Source of the DNA: Betaproteobacteria bacterium
Lineage (GTDB): Bacteria; Pseudomonadota; Gammaproteobacteria; Burkholderiales; Burkholderiaceae_F
NCBI GenBank assembly: GCA_016861185.1
Contig: BOKW01000004.1
Coordinates: 248,001-312,000 of the forward strand
Reading direction: 5' to 3'
Length of the DNA: 64,000 nt
Program-made: the position numbers and the translations under genes
In this document: positions 41,011 to 50,940 of the stretch, piece after piece
Layout of the letters: every line of letters starts with the position of its first letter
Numbering within the stretch: the first letter of the stretch is position 1
Notes under the pieces: model-generated
Seen by the model: the letters and a program-made list of their open reading frames with translations, nothing else
Database searches by the model: none
What the model was told of the DNA's origin: nothing

Positions 41011-43575
41011 ATGGAGCACCCCGGCACCCGTTTTTCGCTCGAAGTGCGGCCCCGGCTGCCGCCGCGGCTCGCGCGGCTCGCCGAACTGGCCGTCGATCTC
41101 TACTACAGCTGGGACCTGTCGACGCGCGGCTTGTTCGCGCGTCTCGATCCCGCGTTGTGGGACGCGTGCGGGCACAGCCCGAAGGCGTTCCTGAACCAGG
41201 TCGACCAGCGCAAGCTCGAAGCCGCCGCCGACGATCCCGGTTATCTGTCGCACTACAACCGCGTCGTCTCCGCGTACGACACGTATCTGGCGCGCTCGCC
41301 GCGCGCGCCGAACGGCACCTGGCTCGGCAAGGACGATCTGGTCGCCTACTTCTGCGCGGAGTTCGGCTTCCACGAAAGCCTGCCGATCTATTCGGGCGGC
41401 CTCGGCATCCTCGCCGGCGATCACTGCAAGGCGGCCGCCGACGCGGCATTGCCGCTCGTCGGCGTCGGCCTGCTGTACCGGCAGGGCTACTTCACCCAGG
41501 AGATCGACGCCGACGGCCATCAGCGCGCGACCTACCACGACGCCGATTTCGACGACCTGCCGGTCGCGCCCGCGCGCACTGCCGCCGGCGCCGAACTGCA
41601 CGTGCCGGTCGAAGTGGCCGAACGCACGGTGCAGGTGAAGGTGTGGCTGTCGCGCGTCGGTCACGTCAGGCTCGTGCTGCTCGACACCGACCTGCCGGAG
41701 AACAGCGAACACGATCGCTTCATCGCACACCGGCTGTACGGTGGCGACCGCGCCACGCGGATCGAGCAGGAGATCGTGCTGGGCATCGGCGGCGTGCGCG
41801 CGCTCGCCGAGCTGGGCCTGCAGCCGACCGTCTGGCACATGAACGAGGGCCACGCGGCTTTCCTCGTGCTCGAGCGCGTGCGCCAGTGCATGCAACGCCA
41901 TCAGCTCGACTTCGCGGCGGCGCTGGAGGCGGTCGCGGCGGGCACCGTGTTCACGATGCACACGGCCGTACCCGCCGGCCACGATCACTTTCCCGAGGAC
42001 ATGGTCCGGCACTACTTCGACGGCTACTGCCGCGCGCACGGCATCGACCTGCAGGCCGTGCTCGCGCTCGGCCGCACGCCGACGAGCCCGGACTTCAGCA
42101 TGAGCGCGCTCGCGCTGCGCGGCTCGCGCCTGCGCAACGGCGTGAGCCGCATCCACGGCCGCGTCAGCGCGAAGATGATGCGCGACCTGTGGCCGCAGGT
42201 CCCCGCCGACGACAATCCGATCGATCACGTCACCAACGGCGTGCACGTGCCGACCTTCCTCGCGCCCGAGTGGTTCGACATCTTCGACCGCTTTCTCGGG
42301 CCCGACTGGACGCAGCGGCTGTCGGATTCCGACTACTGGCAGCGCGTGCATGCGATCCCGGATCACATCTTCTGGAGCGTGCACCAGTACCTGAAGGCCC
42401 AGATGCTGCACCTCGTCGCGCGCCGCATCCGGCGCCAGGTGCAGCGCGCGCACGGCTCGGAAGCGCACGCCGACCGCCTGCTGCGCTTCGCCGATCCGAA
42501 CGACCCGAAGGTGCTGACGATCGGCTTCGCGCGGCGCTTCGTCACCTACAAGCGCTCGACGCTGCTGTTCGAGCAGCTCGACCTGCTGGAGGAACTCGTC
42601 AACGACGCCGAGCGGCCGCTGCTGTTCGTCTTCGCCGGCAAGGCGCATCCGGCCGACGCGCCGGGGCAGGCGCTGATGCGCCGGATCGCCGAGGTCGCGC
42701 GCATGCCGCGCTTCGAGGGCCGGATCCTGCTCGTCGAGGGCTACGACCTGCGGCTCGCGCGCCGTCTCGTCTCGGGCGTGGACGTGTGGCTGAACAATCC
42801 GACCTATCCGCTCGAGGCCTGCGGCACCTCGGGCATGAAGGCCGCGATGAACGGCGTGCTGAACCTGTCGCTCCGCGACGGCTGGTGGGACGAGGGCTAC
42901 GCGCCCGGCAACGGCTGGGCGATCACGCCGATCCCGGAGGAGCGCGGCCAGGACGTGCGCGATCGCGGCGAGGTCCGTTCGATCTACGAGATCCTGCAGG
43001 ACCAGGTCATCCCGCTGTACTACGCGCGCGGGCCGATGGGCTACTCGCCGGGCTGGGTCGAGATGGCCAAGACCTCGATCGCCACGCTGCTGCCGCGCTT
43101 CAACACCGAACGCATGCTGAACGAATACGTGACGCGCTTCTACACGCCGGCGGCCGACCTCGGCCGGCGCGTCGCCGCGGACGCGTACGCGCGGGGGCGC
43201 GAACTGGCGCGCTGGAAGGAACGCGTCCACGCGCGCTGGCCCGGCGTGAAGCTGCAGCGGATCGAGGAGCCGCCGCGGCGGATCGCCTTCGGCGAAGGCG
43301 TGCGCATCGCCGTGGCGGTGGCGCTGAACGGACTGGCGGCAAGCGACGTGGCGGTCGAGCTGCTCGTCGCCGACGGCTCGCATGCCTCGCCGACGGACCC
43401 GCCCAGGATGCTGCCCATTGCTGCGACCGGTACCGCGGACGCCGCCGGAACGCAGCGCTACGAGCTGCAATTCGTTCCCGAAAGCTGCGGCAGGTTCGAG
43501 TACCGCATCCGCGCCTACCCGCACCACCCGCTGCTCGCGCATCCGTTCGAGCTGGGGCTGATGCTGTGGGTGTGA
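41011..43575 (+). CDS. glgP: alpha-glucan (glycogen) phosphorylase
   Basis: An 854-residue GT35 phosphorylase of the 'alpha-glucan family phosphorylase' type with an N-terminal DUF3417-like region (RLARLAELAVDLYYSWDLSTRGLFARLDPALWD), the active-site core from VAYFCAEFGFHESLPIYSGGLGILAGDH, and the PLP site EACGTSGMKAAMNGVLNLSLRDGWW with Lys610. It releases glucose-1-phosphate from glycogen. The long C-terminal part adds a beta-rich region. Divided from its neighbour by a convergent arrangement with glgA. An FNR-type box upstream suggests that glycogen is mobilised under low oxygen. Confidence 0.94.
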   Translation: MEHPGTRFSLEVRPRLPPRLARLAELAVDLYYSWDLSTRGLFARLDPALWDACGHSPKAFLNQVDQRKLEAAADDPGYLSHYNRVVSAYDTYLARSPRAPNGTWLGKDDLVAYFCAEFGFHESLPIYSGGLGILAGDHCKAAADAALPLVGVGLLYRQGYFTQEIDADGHQRATYHDADFDDLPVAPARTAAGAELHVPVEVAERTVQVKVWLSRVGHVRLVLLDTDLPENSEHDRFIAHRLYGGDRATRIEQEIVLGIGGVRALAELGLQPTVWHMNEGHAAFLVLERVRQCMQRHQLDFAAALEAVAAGTVFTMHTAVPAGHDHFPEDMVRHYFDGYCRAHGIDLQAVLALGRTPTSPDFSMSALALRGSRLRNGVSRIHGRVSAKMMRDLWPQVPADDNPIDHVTNGVHVPTFLAPEWFDIFDRFLGPDWTQRLSDSDYWQRVHAIPDHIFWSVHQYLKAQMLHLVARRIRRQVQRAHGSEAHADRLLRFADPNDPKVLTIGFARRFVTYKRSTLLFEQLDLLEELVNDAERPLLFVFAGKAHPADAPGQALMRRIAEVARMPRFEGRILLVEGYDLRLARRLVSGVDVWLNNPTYPLEACGTSGMKAAMNGVLNLSLRDGWWDEGYAPGNGWAITPIPEERGQDVRDRGEVRSIYEILQDQVIPLYYARGPMGYSPGWVEMAKTSIATLLPRFNTERMLNEYVTRFYTPAADLGRRVAADAYARGRELARWKERVHARWPGVKLQRIEEPPRRIAFGEGVRIAVAVALNGLAASDVAVELLVADGSHASPTDPPRMLPIAATGTADAAGTQRYELQFVPESCGRFEYRIRAYPHHPLLAHPFELGLMLWV

Positions 43576-43640
43576 CGGCAGCCCGGGATCCGTCGAGCCG
43601 AACGCCCCTATTCGCTCGCCGCGGAGTGTGCGGGGGCTGA

Positions 43641-43680
43641 AATCCCCCCTGCCCCCTTTTCTCCAAAGGGGGGTTCGATG
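43641..43680. repeat. CCCCTT..AAGGGG-type palindromic repeat, copy 4
   Basis: AATCCCCCCTGCCCCCTTTT...CCAAAGGGGGGTTCG, the same family as the copies at 29181, 29248 and 29337. It lies between the convergent ends of glgP and glgA and could act as a bidirectional terminator. Confidence 0.75.
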
Positions 43681-43684
43681 CCCG

Positions 43685-45154
43685 TTAACCTGCCGGCGGC
43701 TCTCGCCGCGCAATCTGCGCGTAGAGCCGCGCGTACTCGGCAGCCGAGCGGCTCCAGCCGAAGTCTTTCGTCATGCCGTTGCGCTGAAGCCGCCGCCAGC
43801 GATCGGCATCGCGATACGCCGCGAGCGCGCGCGCGAACGCGGCGCGCAGGCCGTCGGCGTCGATCGGCCGGACGTGGAAACCGCTGGCGGTGCCGTCGGC
43901 GAGCGCGGCTTCGGTGCAGTCGACGACCGAATCGACCAGCCCGCCGGTGGCGCCGACGATCGGCACGGTGCCGTAGCGCTGGCTGTACATCTGATTGAGT
44001 CCGCACGGCTCGAAGCGCGAAGGCATCAGGAACATGTCGGCGCCCGCTTCGGTCAGATGCGCGAGCGCTTCGTCGAAGCCGATGTACACGCCGATGCGCC
44101 CGCCGTGCCGCGCCGCGAGCGCCTCGACGCGACGCTCGAGCGCGCGCTCGCCGTTGCCGACGACGACCAGTTGCGCGGGCGCGGCGATCAGCGCTTCGGC
44201 GAAATCGGCGACCAGATCGGCGCCCTTCTGGTCGGTCAGCCGGCTGACCATCGCGACGAGCGGGATCGCCGCATCGGCGGCAAGCGCGAAGCGGCTCTGC
44301 AGCGCGCGCTTGTTGGCGGCCTTGGCGGCGAGCGAATCGGCGTCGTAGTTCGCGGCAATCAGCGGATCGCGCCGCGGGTCCCACAACGCCGTGTCGATGC
44401 CGTTCAGGATCCCGTGCAGCGCGTCGCGCCGCGCGGCGAGCAACCCTTCGAGGCCCATGCCGAGCGGCGCGGACTGGATCTCGCGCGCGTAGGTCGGGCT
44501 GCCGGTCGTGATCGCGTCGGCGTAGTGCAGGCCGGCCTTCATCAACGACAGCTTGCCGTGGAACTCGACGCCGTCGATCGACCAGCTCGCCGTGGGCAGC
44601 GCCAGCCGCGCATGCCAGCCTGCGTCGAACAGCCCCTGGAAAGCGAGGTTGTGCACGGTGAACAGCACCGGCGCGCGCGGCCGCTCGGAGAAGCGGACGT
44701 AGGCGGCACCGAGCGCAGCGTGCCAGTCGTTCAGATGCAGCACGTCGGCGCGCCAGTCCGCATCGACAGGGTGCACCGCGAGCCAGGCGGCGGCGCGGCC
44801 GAGCAGCGCGAAGCGCAGCGCGTTGTCGGGCCAGTCCCGGCCCGCGGGATCCTGATACGGGCCGCCTGGCCGCTCGTACAGCGGCGGGCAGTCGATGACG
44901 TACAGCGGCACACCGGTGTCGAGCTCGGCGCGCAAGAGGCCGGCCGGCGGCAGCTCGCCGAGCACATCGATGTGCGCGACGCGCCGTGCGCCGCGCAGCG
45001 CGGCGGTCACCTGCGGATACCCCGGCAGCAGCACGCGTACGTCCAGACCCGACGCGCGCAGCGCGACGGGCAAGGCGCCGGCCACGTCGGCGAGCCCGCC
45101 GGTCTTGACCAGCGGAACGCACTCGGCGGCGGCGAACAGAATGCGCTGCGGCAT
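43685..45154 (-). CDS. glgA: glycogen synthase
   Basis: A 489-residue ADP-glucose glucosyltransferase (GT5). Motifs: ILFAAAECVPLVKTGGLADVAGALP (ADP-glucose-binding KxGGL), VLHLNDWHAALGAAY, VHNLAFQG, HGILNGIDTALWDP, VSRLTDQKGADLV, and FLMPSRFEPCGLNQMYSQRYGTVPIV. It elongates alpha-1,4-glucan from ADP-glucose supplied by GlgC, whose gene is divergent 143 bp away. ATG 45154 is chosen because the motif KTGGLAD lies at its normal distance. No branching (glgB) or debranching (glgX) gene is in the window. Confidence 0.94.
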   Translation of the reverse strand: MPQRILFAAAECVPLVKTGGLADVAGALPVALRASGLDVRVLLPGYPQVTAALRGARRVAHIDVLGELPPAGLLRAELDTGVPLYVIDCPPLYERPGGPYQDPAGRDWPDNALRFALLGRAAAWLAVHPVDADWRADVLHLNDWHAALGAAYVRFSERPRAPVLFTVHNLAFQGLFDAGWHARLALPTASWSIDGVEFHGKLSLMKAGLHYADAITTGSPTYAREIQSAPLGMGLEGLLAARRDALHGILNGIDTALWDPRRDPLIAANYDADSLAAKAANKRALQSRFALAADAAIPLVAMVSRLTDQKGADLVADFAEALIAAPAQLVVVGNGERALERRVEALAARHGGRIGVYIGFDEALAHLTEAGADMFLMPSRFEPCGLNQMYSQRYGTVPIVGATGGLVDSVVDCTEAALADGTASGFHVRPIDADGLRAAFARALAAYRDADRWRRLQRNGMTKDFGWSRSAAEYARLYAQIARREPPAG

Positions 45155-45297
45155 GCGAGCGACGGTCGGTCCGATGAAAGTCAAACGACGGTACCACCGG
45201 GCGCAGCCGCCGGCACTCGTTGCGCTGCGTCTTTGGAGTAGCCTTTGTACCGACGTTCGCGCGGGTCCGCAGCACCGGCCGGGAGGAAGGAGAGGCC

Positions 45298-46617
45298 ATG
45301 AACGACGCAGAATGCCTGCATCTGGGCTACTGCCCGTATCGCAACGACCCGGCCGGACCGCCGCGCGTGGTGCTCACGCGCGAGACGATGGCGATCGTGC
45401 TCGCCGGCGGCCGCGGCAGTCGGCTCGGGCCGCTGTCCGAATGGCGCGCCAAGCCCGCGGTGCCCTTCGCCGGCAAGTTCCGCATCATCGACTTCACGCT
45501 GTCGAACTGCGTGAACTCGGGCATCCGCCGCATCGGCATCTGCACGCAGTACAAGGCGCAGAGCCTGATCCGCCACGTGCAGCGCGGCTGGTCGTTCCTC
45601 GACGGCCGCTTCAACGAGTTCGTCGAACTGCTGCCCGCGCAGCAGCGCGTCACGGTGCAGTGGTACGCCGGCACCGCGGATGCGATCTATCAGAACCTCG
45701 ACATCCTGCGTGCGCAGGACCCGAAGTACGTGCTCGTGCTGGCCGGCGATCACGTCTACAAGATGGACTATTCGAAGATGATCGCCGAGCACGTTGCGCG
45801 GCGCGCGGACATGACGATCGCATGCATCGACGTGCCGGTCGCCGACGCGTGCGCCTTCGGCGTGATGCAGGTCGACGCCGACGGGCGCATCGTCGGCTTC
45901 CAGGAAAAGCCCGCGCGGCCGCAGCCGCTGCCCGACCGGCCCGACGCGGCGCTCGTCAGCATGGGCGTCTACTGCTTCAATACGGCTTTCCTGTACGAGC
46001 AGTTGATCCGCGACGCGGCCACGCGCACGTCGTCGCACGACTTCGGCAAGGACGTCATTCCGTACGTCATCGAGCGCGGCTACCGCGTGCTCGCGCACCG
46101 CTTCGCGACGAGTTGCGTCAACATGGTCGGCGACCGCCCGTACTGGCGCGACGTCGGCACGGTCGACGCGTACTGGGAGGCCAACCTCGACCTCGTGCAC
46201 GTCACCCCCGAGCTGAACCTGTACGACGAGAGCTGGCCGCTGTGGAGCTACCAGGAGCAGTTGCCGCCCGCCAAGTTCGTGTTCGACGACGAAGGCCGGC
46301 GCGGCACGGCGATCGACTCGATGGTCTCGGGCGGGTGCATCGTCAGCGGCTCGACGGTGTACCGTTCGCTGCTGTTCTCCAACGTGCGCGTGCACGAATA
46401 CTGCACGATCGAGGACTCGGTGATCCTGCCCGACGTCGACGTCGGTGCGGGGGTCGTGCTCAAGCGCGCGGTCGTCGAGAAGGAGTGCAGGCTGCCGCCG
46501 GGGTTGCGGGTCGGTATCGATCCCGATGCCGACCGCCGCCGCTTTCTCGTCACCGAAGGCGGCGTCACGCTGATCACGCCGCAGATGCTCGGGCAGGAGA
46601 TCCACCACCTGCTGTAG
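45298..46617 (+). CDS. glgC: glucose-1-phosphate adenylyltransferase
   Basis: A 439-residue ADP-glucose pyrophosphorylase. Signatures: [39 protein letters not shown] (cited here as [14 protein letters not shown], then [15 protein letters not shown]), [38 protein letters not shown] and [15 protein letters not shown]; the C-terminal left-handed beta-helix carries [33 protein letters not shown] precedes ATG 45298. It commits carbon to glycogen and opposes the neighbouring GlgP. N-terminal [15 protein letters not shown] is an extension of about 20 residues. Confidence 0.95.
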   Translation: MNDAECLHLGYCPYRNDPAGPPRVVLTRETMAIVLAGGRGSRLGPLSEWRAKPAVPFAGKFRIIDFTLSNCVNSGIRRIGICTQYKAQSLIRHVQRGWSFLDGRFNEFVELLPAQQRVTVQWYAGTADAIYQNLDILRAQDPKYVLVLAGDHVYKMDYSKMIAEHVARRADMTIACIDVPVADACAFGVMQVDADGRIVGFQEKPARPQPLPDRPDAALVSMGVYCFNTAFLYEQLIRDAATRTSSHDFGKDVIPYVIERGYRVLAHRFATSCVNMVGDRPYWRDVGTVDAYWEANLDLVHVTPELNLYDESWPLWSYQEQLPPAKFVFDDEGRRGTAIDSMVSGGCIVSGSTVYRSLLFSNVRVHEYCTIEDSVILPDVDVGAGVVLKRAVVEKECRLPPGLRVGIDPDADRRRFLVTEGGVTLITPQMLGQEIHHLL

Positions 46618-46622
46618 ATCGG

Positions 46623-47828
46623 TCAACGCGCGCCGCGCACGATCGCAACGCGCTTGCCGTCGGCCACGCTGTCGCTCGGGTAGACGACCACGCGGTCGCC
46701 GGGCGCGAGCCCCTCTTCGATCCACGCCTCGATCGGCGTGCGCGCGCCGACCTTGACGGTGCGCTGCACCGCGCGGCCGTCGCGCACCACGAACACCGCC
46801 CACTCCGGCCCCGCGCGAAACAGCGCGGCCACCGGCGCGATCACCGCGTCGGCGCGCTCGAACACGGTGATCTTCACGTCGACGCGGAACTGGTCGCCGA
46901 GCGAGGCCCAGCGCTGCGGCGGCGAGGTGATATCGATGATCACGTTGACGCGCTGCTCCTCGACGCCGAGCGCGGACACCTTGGTGAACGCGGCCGGCTC
47001 CACGCGCCGCACCCAGCCGGCGAAGCGCAGCTCGCGCCCGGCCTCGATCAGCACGTTGGCACCCGGCCTGATGCGCGCACCGTCGGTCGACAGCACGTCG
47101 GCCACGACCTCGAGGTCGCGCGGATCGGCGACCTCCAGGATCGGCGTGCCGACCGCGACCGTCGCCTCGCTCTCCTGCAGCACGCGCAGCACGCGGCCCG
47201 CGACCGGCGATTCGATCGGCCAGGTGGTGCCGGGTCGCGGCCGCGCGGCCGCTTCCTGCGCGCGCAGCAGCGCCGCGCGCGCCTGCGCCAGATCGTGGCG
47301 CGCGCCTTCCTGCGCGAAGCGCGCGGCCTCGAGCGCCTTGGTCTGCACCTGCACCGCGAGGTCCGCCTGCTCGCGCGCGGCGGCGGCGATGAAACCCTCC
47401 TTTTCGAGCTTGATCTGGCGCGCGAGGTCGGCTTTGGCCTGCGCCAGCGCCGCTTCGCTGCGCGCGACGTTGGCGCGCGCAGCCGCCAGCGCCGCCTGCG
47501 CGGCGCCGATCCGCTCGGAAAGCTCGCGCGCGGTGCGCGCGTCGATCATCGCGGGCGCGGCCGGCGCAAGCAGCGCGACCACCGTGCCGGCCCTGACCTC
47601 GTCGCCCGGCTTGAGCGCAACGCGCGCAAGCTGCCCCGCGAGCGGCGCGGACACCACGTAGCGCTCGCGCACGCGCGTCTTGCCGTCTTCCTCGACCGTC
47701 TGCGCGAACAGCCCCTGGCGCACCTCGGCGACCTCGACCCGCACCGGCTGCGGCCGAAACGCCCAGGCGAAGCCGGCGCCGAGCACCGCCACCGCCGCCG
47801 CCGTCCACAACCACTGCTTGCGCGTCAT
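46623..47828 (-). CDS. HlyD-type periplasmic adaptor of an ABC exporter
   Basis: A 401-residue membrane-fusion protein: one N-terminal membrane anchor (WLWTAAAVAVLGAGFAWAF), a lipoyl half-motif (VSAPLAGQLARVALKPGDEV), a long alpha-helical hairpin (ARTARELSERIGAAQAAL... to RAQEAAARP, residues ~95-200), the second lipoyl half (IESPVAGRVLRVLQESEATV), and a beta-barrel domain. It would link the inner-membrane ABC permease to an outer-membrane channel, which is not encoded nearby. The permease gene lies 11 nt upstream. The set resembles MacAB and the cyanobacterial DevBCA exporters. Confidence 0.9.
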   Translation of the reverse strand: MTRKQWLWTAAAVAVLGAGFAWAFRPQPVRVEVAEVRQGLFAQTVEEDGKTRVRERYVVSAPLAGQLARVALKPGDEVRAGTVVALLAPAAPAMIDARTARELSERIGAAQAALAAARANVARSEAALAQAKADLARQIKLEKEGFIAAAAREQADLAVQVQTKALEAARFAQEGARHDLAQARAALLRAQEAAARPRPGTTWPIESPVAGRVLRVLQESEATVAVGTPILEVADPRDLEVVADVLSTDGARIRPGANVLIEAGRELRFAGWVRRVEPAAFTKVSALGVEEQRVNVIIDITSPPQRWASLGDQFRVDVKITVFERADAVIAPVAALFRAGPEWAVFVVRDGRAVQRTVKVGARTPIEAWIEEGLAPGDRVVVYPSDSVADGKRVAIVRGAR

Positions 47829-47839
47829 CGAGTGTTCTC

Positions 47840-50191
47840 CTATTCGCGCGTCTTCAACACGGCCACCAGGTCCAGCCGGTCGATCCTCCGGCGCACGATC
47901 AGCCCGCTCACCACACCGGCCACCAGCACGACCAGCGTCGCGTAGGCGTAGGTGCCCGGCAGGATCAGAAAGGGAAACTCGAAGTCGGCGTGCGGCATCA
48001 GCTGCACCAGCAGCCACGACAGTGCGTAGCCGAGCACCCAGCCGAGCGGCAGCGCCAGCAGCAGTTCGAGCGCAAGTTCGCCCAGCAGCAGCCCCGAAAC
48101 CTCGCCGCGCGTGAAGCCGAGCACGCGCAGGCTCGCCAGCTCCCACGCGCGTTCGGCGAGCGCAATGCGCGCAGTGTTGTAGACGACGCCGATCGCGATC
48201 GTGCCGGCGAGCACGGTCAGCACCGAAGTGAACACGAGGATGTTGCGCGCGCTGTTGTCGCGGAAGTTGCGGATGATCGGCGCGAGTTCCGCCAGCGCGC
48301 CCATGCGCGGCGTCTCCTTCACCGCACGCAGGAACGCTTCGCGTTCGCGATAGTCGATCAGCAGCCGCGCCCCGGAGATCGCGTCGCCCTCGCGCAGCAG
48401 CCGGTTCAGCGCCGCGCGATCCATGTAGCCCATCATCTGCATCTTCTCGTCGACGAGCCCGACCACCGGCACGTCGCGCTCGCCGCGCGCGCCCTGCAGG
48501 AACTCGACGCGCACGGACTGGCCCGGTTTGACTTCGAGCCGATCGGCCAGCCGGCGGTTCAGCACGAGCCCCGCGGCCGGCAGCGGCACCGTTTGCAGGT
48601 TCGCGTCCAGCAGCGGATGCATCTGGCTGGCCGGCGGCAGGCCCATGATCATCGTGCGATAGCTGCGATGGCCGCGGTGCATGCGCACGATCGTCTGCCG
48701 GTCCGGCTCGGCGGCGAGCACGCCCGGCAGCTTGTAGAAGTCGTAGGCGGCGCTGCTCGAAGCGACTTCGCTCAGCTGCAGGCCGACGTGCATGCGCCAG
48801 CGCATGCCCATCTCGACGTCGATCAGCCAGTTGATCGCATCGCCCCACCAGGTGCCTGCGATCAGGATGGCGAGCGCCGCGGCGATGCCGGTCGTCGTGA
48901 ACAGCGCGCGCGCGGGCCGGCGCTCCATGTCGCGCATGATCATCCGCACCGCCGGCGAATACACGTGCCCGAAACCGAGACGCTCCGCCAGCGTCGGCTT
49001 GAAGGTCGGCGGGCTCGGCGGCCGCATCGCCTCCGCCGGCGCCAGGCGCACGACGTGCAGCACCGCCTGCAGCGCGCCGGCCGCCGCACCGGCGAGCGAA
49101 ACGCCGATGCCGGCGAGCGGAATCCACGGCGCGAGCCGGTAGTCGAGGCTCGGAAAGCGGAAGAAGCGCGTGTAAAGCTCGGTCAGCATGTTGCCGAGCC
49201 AGGCGCCGGCCGCCACGCCGATCGCGGCTCCCAGCACGACGATCACGAGCACGAACTTCAGGTAGTGCAGCCCGATCTCGCGGTCCGGGCGCCCGAGCGC
49301 CTTGAGCGCCGCGATCTGCGATCTTTGTGTTCCGATCTGCCGCGACAGCACGACGTTCAGCAGGAATACCGCCACGCCGAGGAACACCGCGGGCAGCACG
49401 ATCCCGAATACCCGCTGCTGCTCGATCTCCTGCGTCAGCGTCTGGTGCGACGGCTGCTCGGCGCGGCCGTGCGCGCCGATCGAACCGTAGCGGTCGAGCA
49501 CGCGGTCCACCGCGTCGATCACCGCCCGCTCGTTCGCGTCGCGCGCCAGGCGCAGCGCGGCGGCGTTGAACGCGCCGTCCATGTCGAACGCCGCGGCCAG
49601 CCGCTTGCGGCCCAGCCAGAACACGCCAAAGGTCTTTTCGTCGCCGACGCCCGGCACGACCGAAAACACGTACTCGGGCGAAAGCACCAGTCCGACGATG
49701 GTGAGCGTTTCGCGCTTGCCGTTGAGCAGCGCGGTGACGGTGTCGCCCGGGCGCAGCTTGTGGTTCTCGGCGAAACTTTCGCTCGCCAGCACTTCGTTCG
49801 TCTCCGGCGCTTCGATCCAGCGGCCGGCCACCAGCGTCAGCCGGTTGATCGGCGGCAGCCCGCGCTCGGGCAGCGCGATCATGCGGCCGACCAGCGGATC
49901 GATCACGCCCGGCAGATCGAGCAGCACGTCGCGGCTGATCGTCGTGTCGACTTCCGCCACGCCGGGGACGTCGAGCAGGCGTGCGGCCACGCCGTCGGGC
50001 GCGCGCTTGAGGCGAACGAACACGTGCGCGAAGCGCGCGCTGTCGTAGTACGCATCGCGCAGCGACAGCATCGTTTCGTAGGTCGACAGCGACGCGCAGA
50101 ACGCGGCGATACCGCTCGCCACGACCAGCGCGATCGTCAGCACCTGGCCCTTCAACGACCACAGGTCGCGCGTCAGTTTGCGGTCGAGCAT
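47840..50191 (-). CDS. FtsX-like ABC transporter permease with duplicated halves
   Basis: A 783-residue permease. N-terminal membrane helix (GQVLTIALVVASGIAAFCASL), a large periplasmic loop, a first FtsX core (VFGIVLPAVFLGVAVFLLNVVL, FVLVIVVLGAAIGVAAGAWLG, WIPLAGIGVSLAGAAAGAL), then a second copy with helix near residue 435, another periplasmic domain, and a final FtsX core (ILVFTSVLTVLAGTIAIGVVYNTARIALAERAWELASLRVLGF). Two FtsX units in one chain make it like the DUF214/LolC-E class. The gene overlaps neither neighbour (2 nt after the ATPase stop). Substrate unknown; lipids or large hydrophobic compounds are typical. Confidence 0.9.
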   Translation of the reverse strand: MLDRKLTRDLWSLKGQVLTIALVVASGIAAFCASLSTYETMLSLRDAYYDSARFAHVFVRLKRAPDGVAARLLDVPGVAEVDTTISRDVLLDLPGVIDPLVGRMIALPERGLPPINRLTLVAGRWIEAPETNEVLASESFAENHKLRPGDTVTALLNGKRETLTIVGLVLSPEYVFSVVPGVGDEKTFGVFWLGRKRLAAAFDMDGAFNAAALRLARDANERAVIDAVDRVLDRYGSIGAHGRAEQPSHQTLTQEIEQQRVFGIVLPAVFLGVAVFLLNVVLSRQIGTQRSQIAALKALGRPDREIGLHYLKFVLVIVVLGAAIGVAAGAWLGNMLTELYTRFFRFPSLDYRLAPWIPLAGIGVSLAGAAAGALQAVLHVVRLAPAEAMRPPSPPTFKPTLAERLGFGHVYSPAVRMIMRDMERRPARALFTTTGIAAALAILIAGTWWGDAINWLIDVEMGMRWRMHVGLQLSEVASSSAAYDFYKLPGVLAAEPDRQTIVRMHRGHRSYRTMIMGLPPASQMHPLLDANLQTVPLPAAGLVLNRRLADRLEVKPGQSVRVEFLQGARGERDVPVVGLVDEKMQMMGYMDRAALNRLLREGDAISGARLLIDYREREAFLRAVKETPRMGALAELAPIIRNFRDNSARNILVFTSVLTVLAGTIAIGVVYNTARIALAERAWELASLRVLGFTRGEVSGLLLGELALELLLALPLGWVLGYALSWLLVQLMPHADFEFPFLILPGTYAYATLVVLVAGVVSGLIVRRRIDRLDLVAVLKTRE

Positions 50192-50193
50192 GC

Positions 50194-50940
50194 TCACCAC
50201 GAGATCTCCCGCGGCGAAACCTTGTGCGCGTTGACGGTCACCTCGGCGATGCGGCCGTCGGCCATGCGCATCACGCGATCGGCCATCTTGGCGATCGGCG
50301 CGTTGTGCGTGATCACCGCCGCGGTCGTGCCCAGCTCGGCGTTGATCTTGGCGATCGCCTCCAGCACCATCACGCCGGTCGCGTAGTCGAGGGCGCCGGT
50401 CGGCTCGTCGCACAACAGCACGTCGGGTCGCTTGGCGATCGCGCGCGCGATCGCCACGCGCTGCTGCTCCCCGCCGGAAAGCTGCGACGGATAGTGGTCG
50501 AGCCGGTCGCCCAGATCCACGAGCGCGAGCGCCTGCTCGGGTTTCATCGGCTCGGACGCCATTTCGGTCACGAGTGCGACGTTCTCGCGCGCCGTGAGCG
50601 ACGGGATGAGGTTGTAGAACTGGAAGACGAAGCCGACGTGCTCGCGCCGGTAGCGCGTCAGCTCCGCCTCGCTCGCGGCCGACAGCTCGTGATCGCGCCA
50701 GCGTGCGCTGCCGCCCGTGGGCGTATCCAGCCCGCCGAGGATGTTCAGCAGCGTGGACTTGCCGCTGCCGGATGGCCCCAGCAGCACGACGAACTCCGAG
50801 GCGCAGATGTCCAGATCGACGCCGCGCAGCGCGTGCACTTCGACCTCACCCATCCGGTAGACCTTCGTCAGGCCGCGGGCGACGAACACGGGCTCGCGTC
50901 CCTTTCCCCACGCTCCACGGGTCGTCCGTTCGGTGTTCAT
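50194..50940 (-). CDS. ABC transporter ATPase (MacB/LolD type)
   Basis: A 248-residue ATPase. Walker [20 protein letters not shown]-loop [17 protein letters not shown], signature [16 protein letters not shown], Walker [13 protein letters not shown], and H-loop TAAVITHN. The VFQFYNLIP and LDYATG patterns are those of the MacB/LolD exporter family. It powers the FtsX-like permease encoded 2 nt downstream. The preferred ATG 50940 removes a poorly conserved N-terminal stretch. Confidence 0.94.
   Translation of the reverse strand: MNTERTTRGAWGKGREPVFVARGLTKVYRMGEVEVHALRGVDLDICASEFVVLLGPSGSGKSTLLNILGGLDTPTGGSARWRDHELSAASEAELTRYRREHVGFVFQFYNLIPSLTARENVALVTEMASEPMKPEQALALVDLGDRLDHYPSQLSGGEQQRVAIARAIAKRPDVLLCDEPTGALDYATGVMVLEAIAKINAELGTTAAVITHNAPIAKMADRVMRMADGRIAEVTVNAHKVSPREISW

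Noticed and set aside
40966..43713. A 915-codon open frame on the minus strand opposite glgP
   Set aside because: Its product is Arg/His/Val-rich and low in complexity with no recognisable domain, as usual for shadow frames in very GC-rich DNA; the plus-strand phosphorylase is unmistakable.
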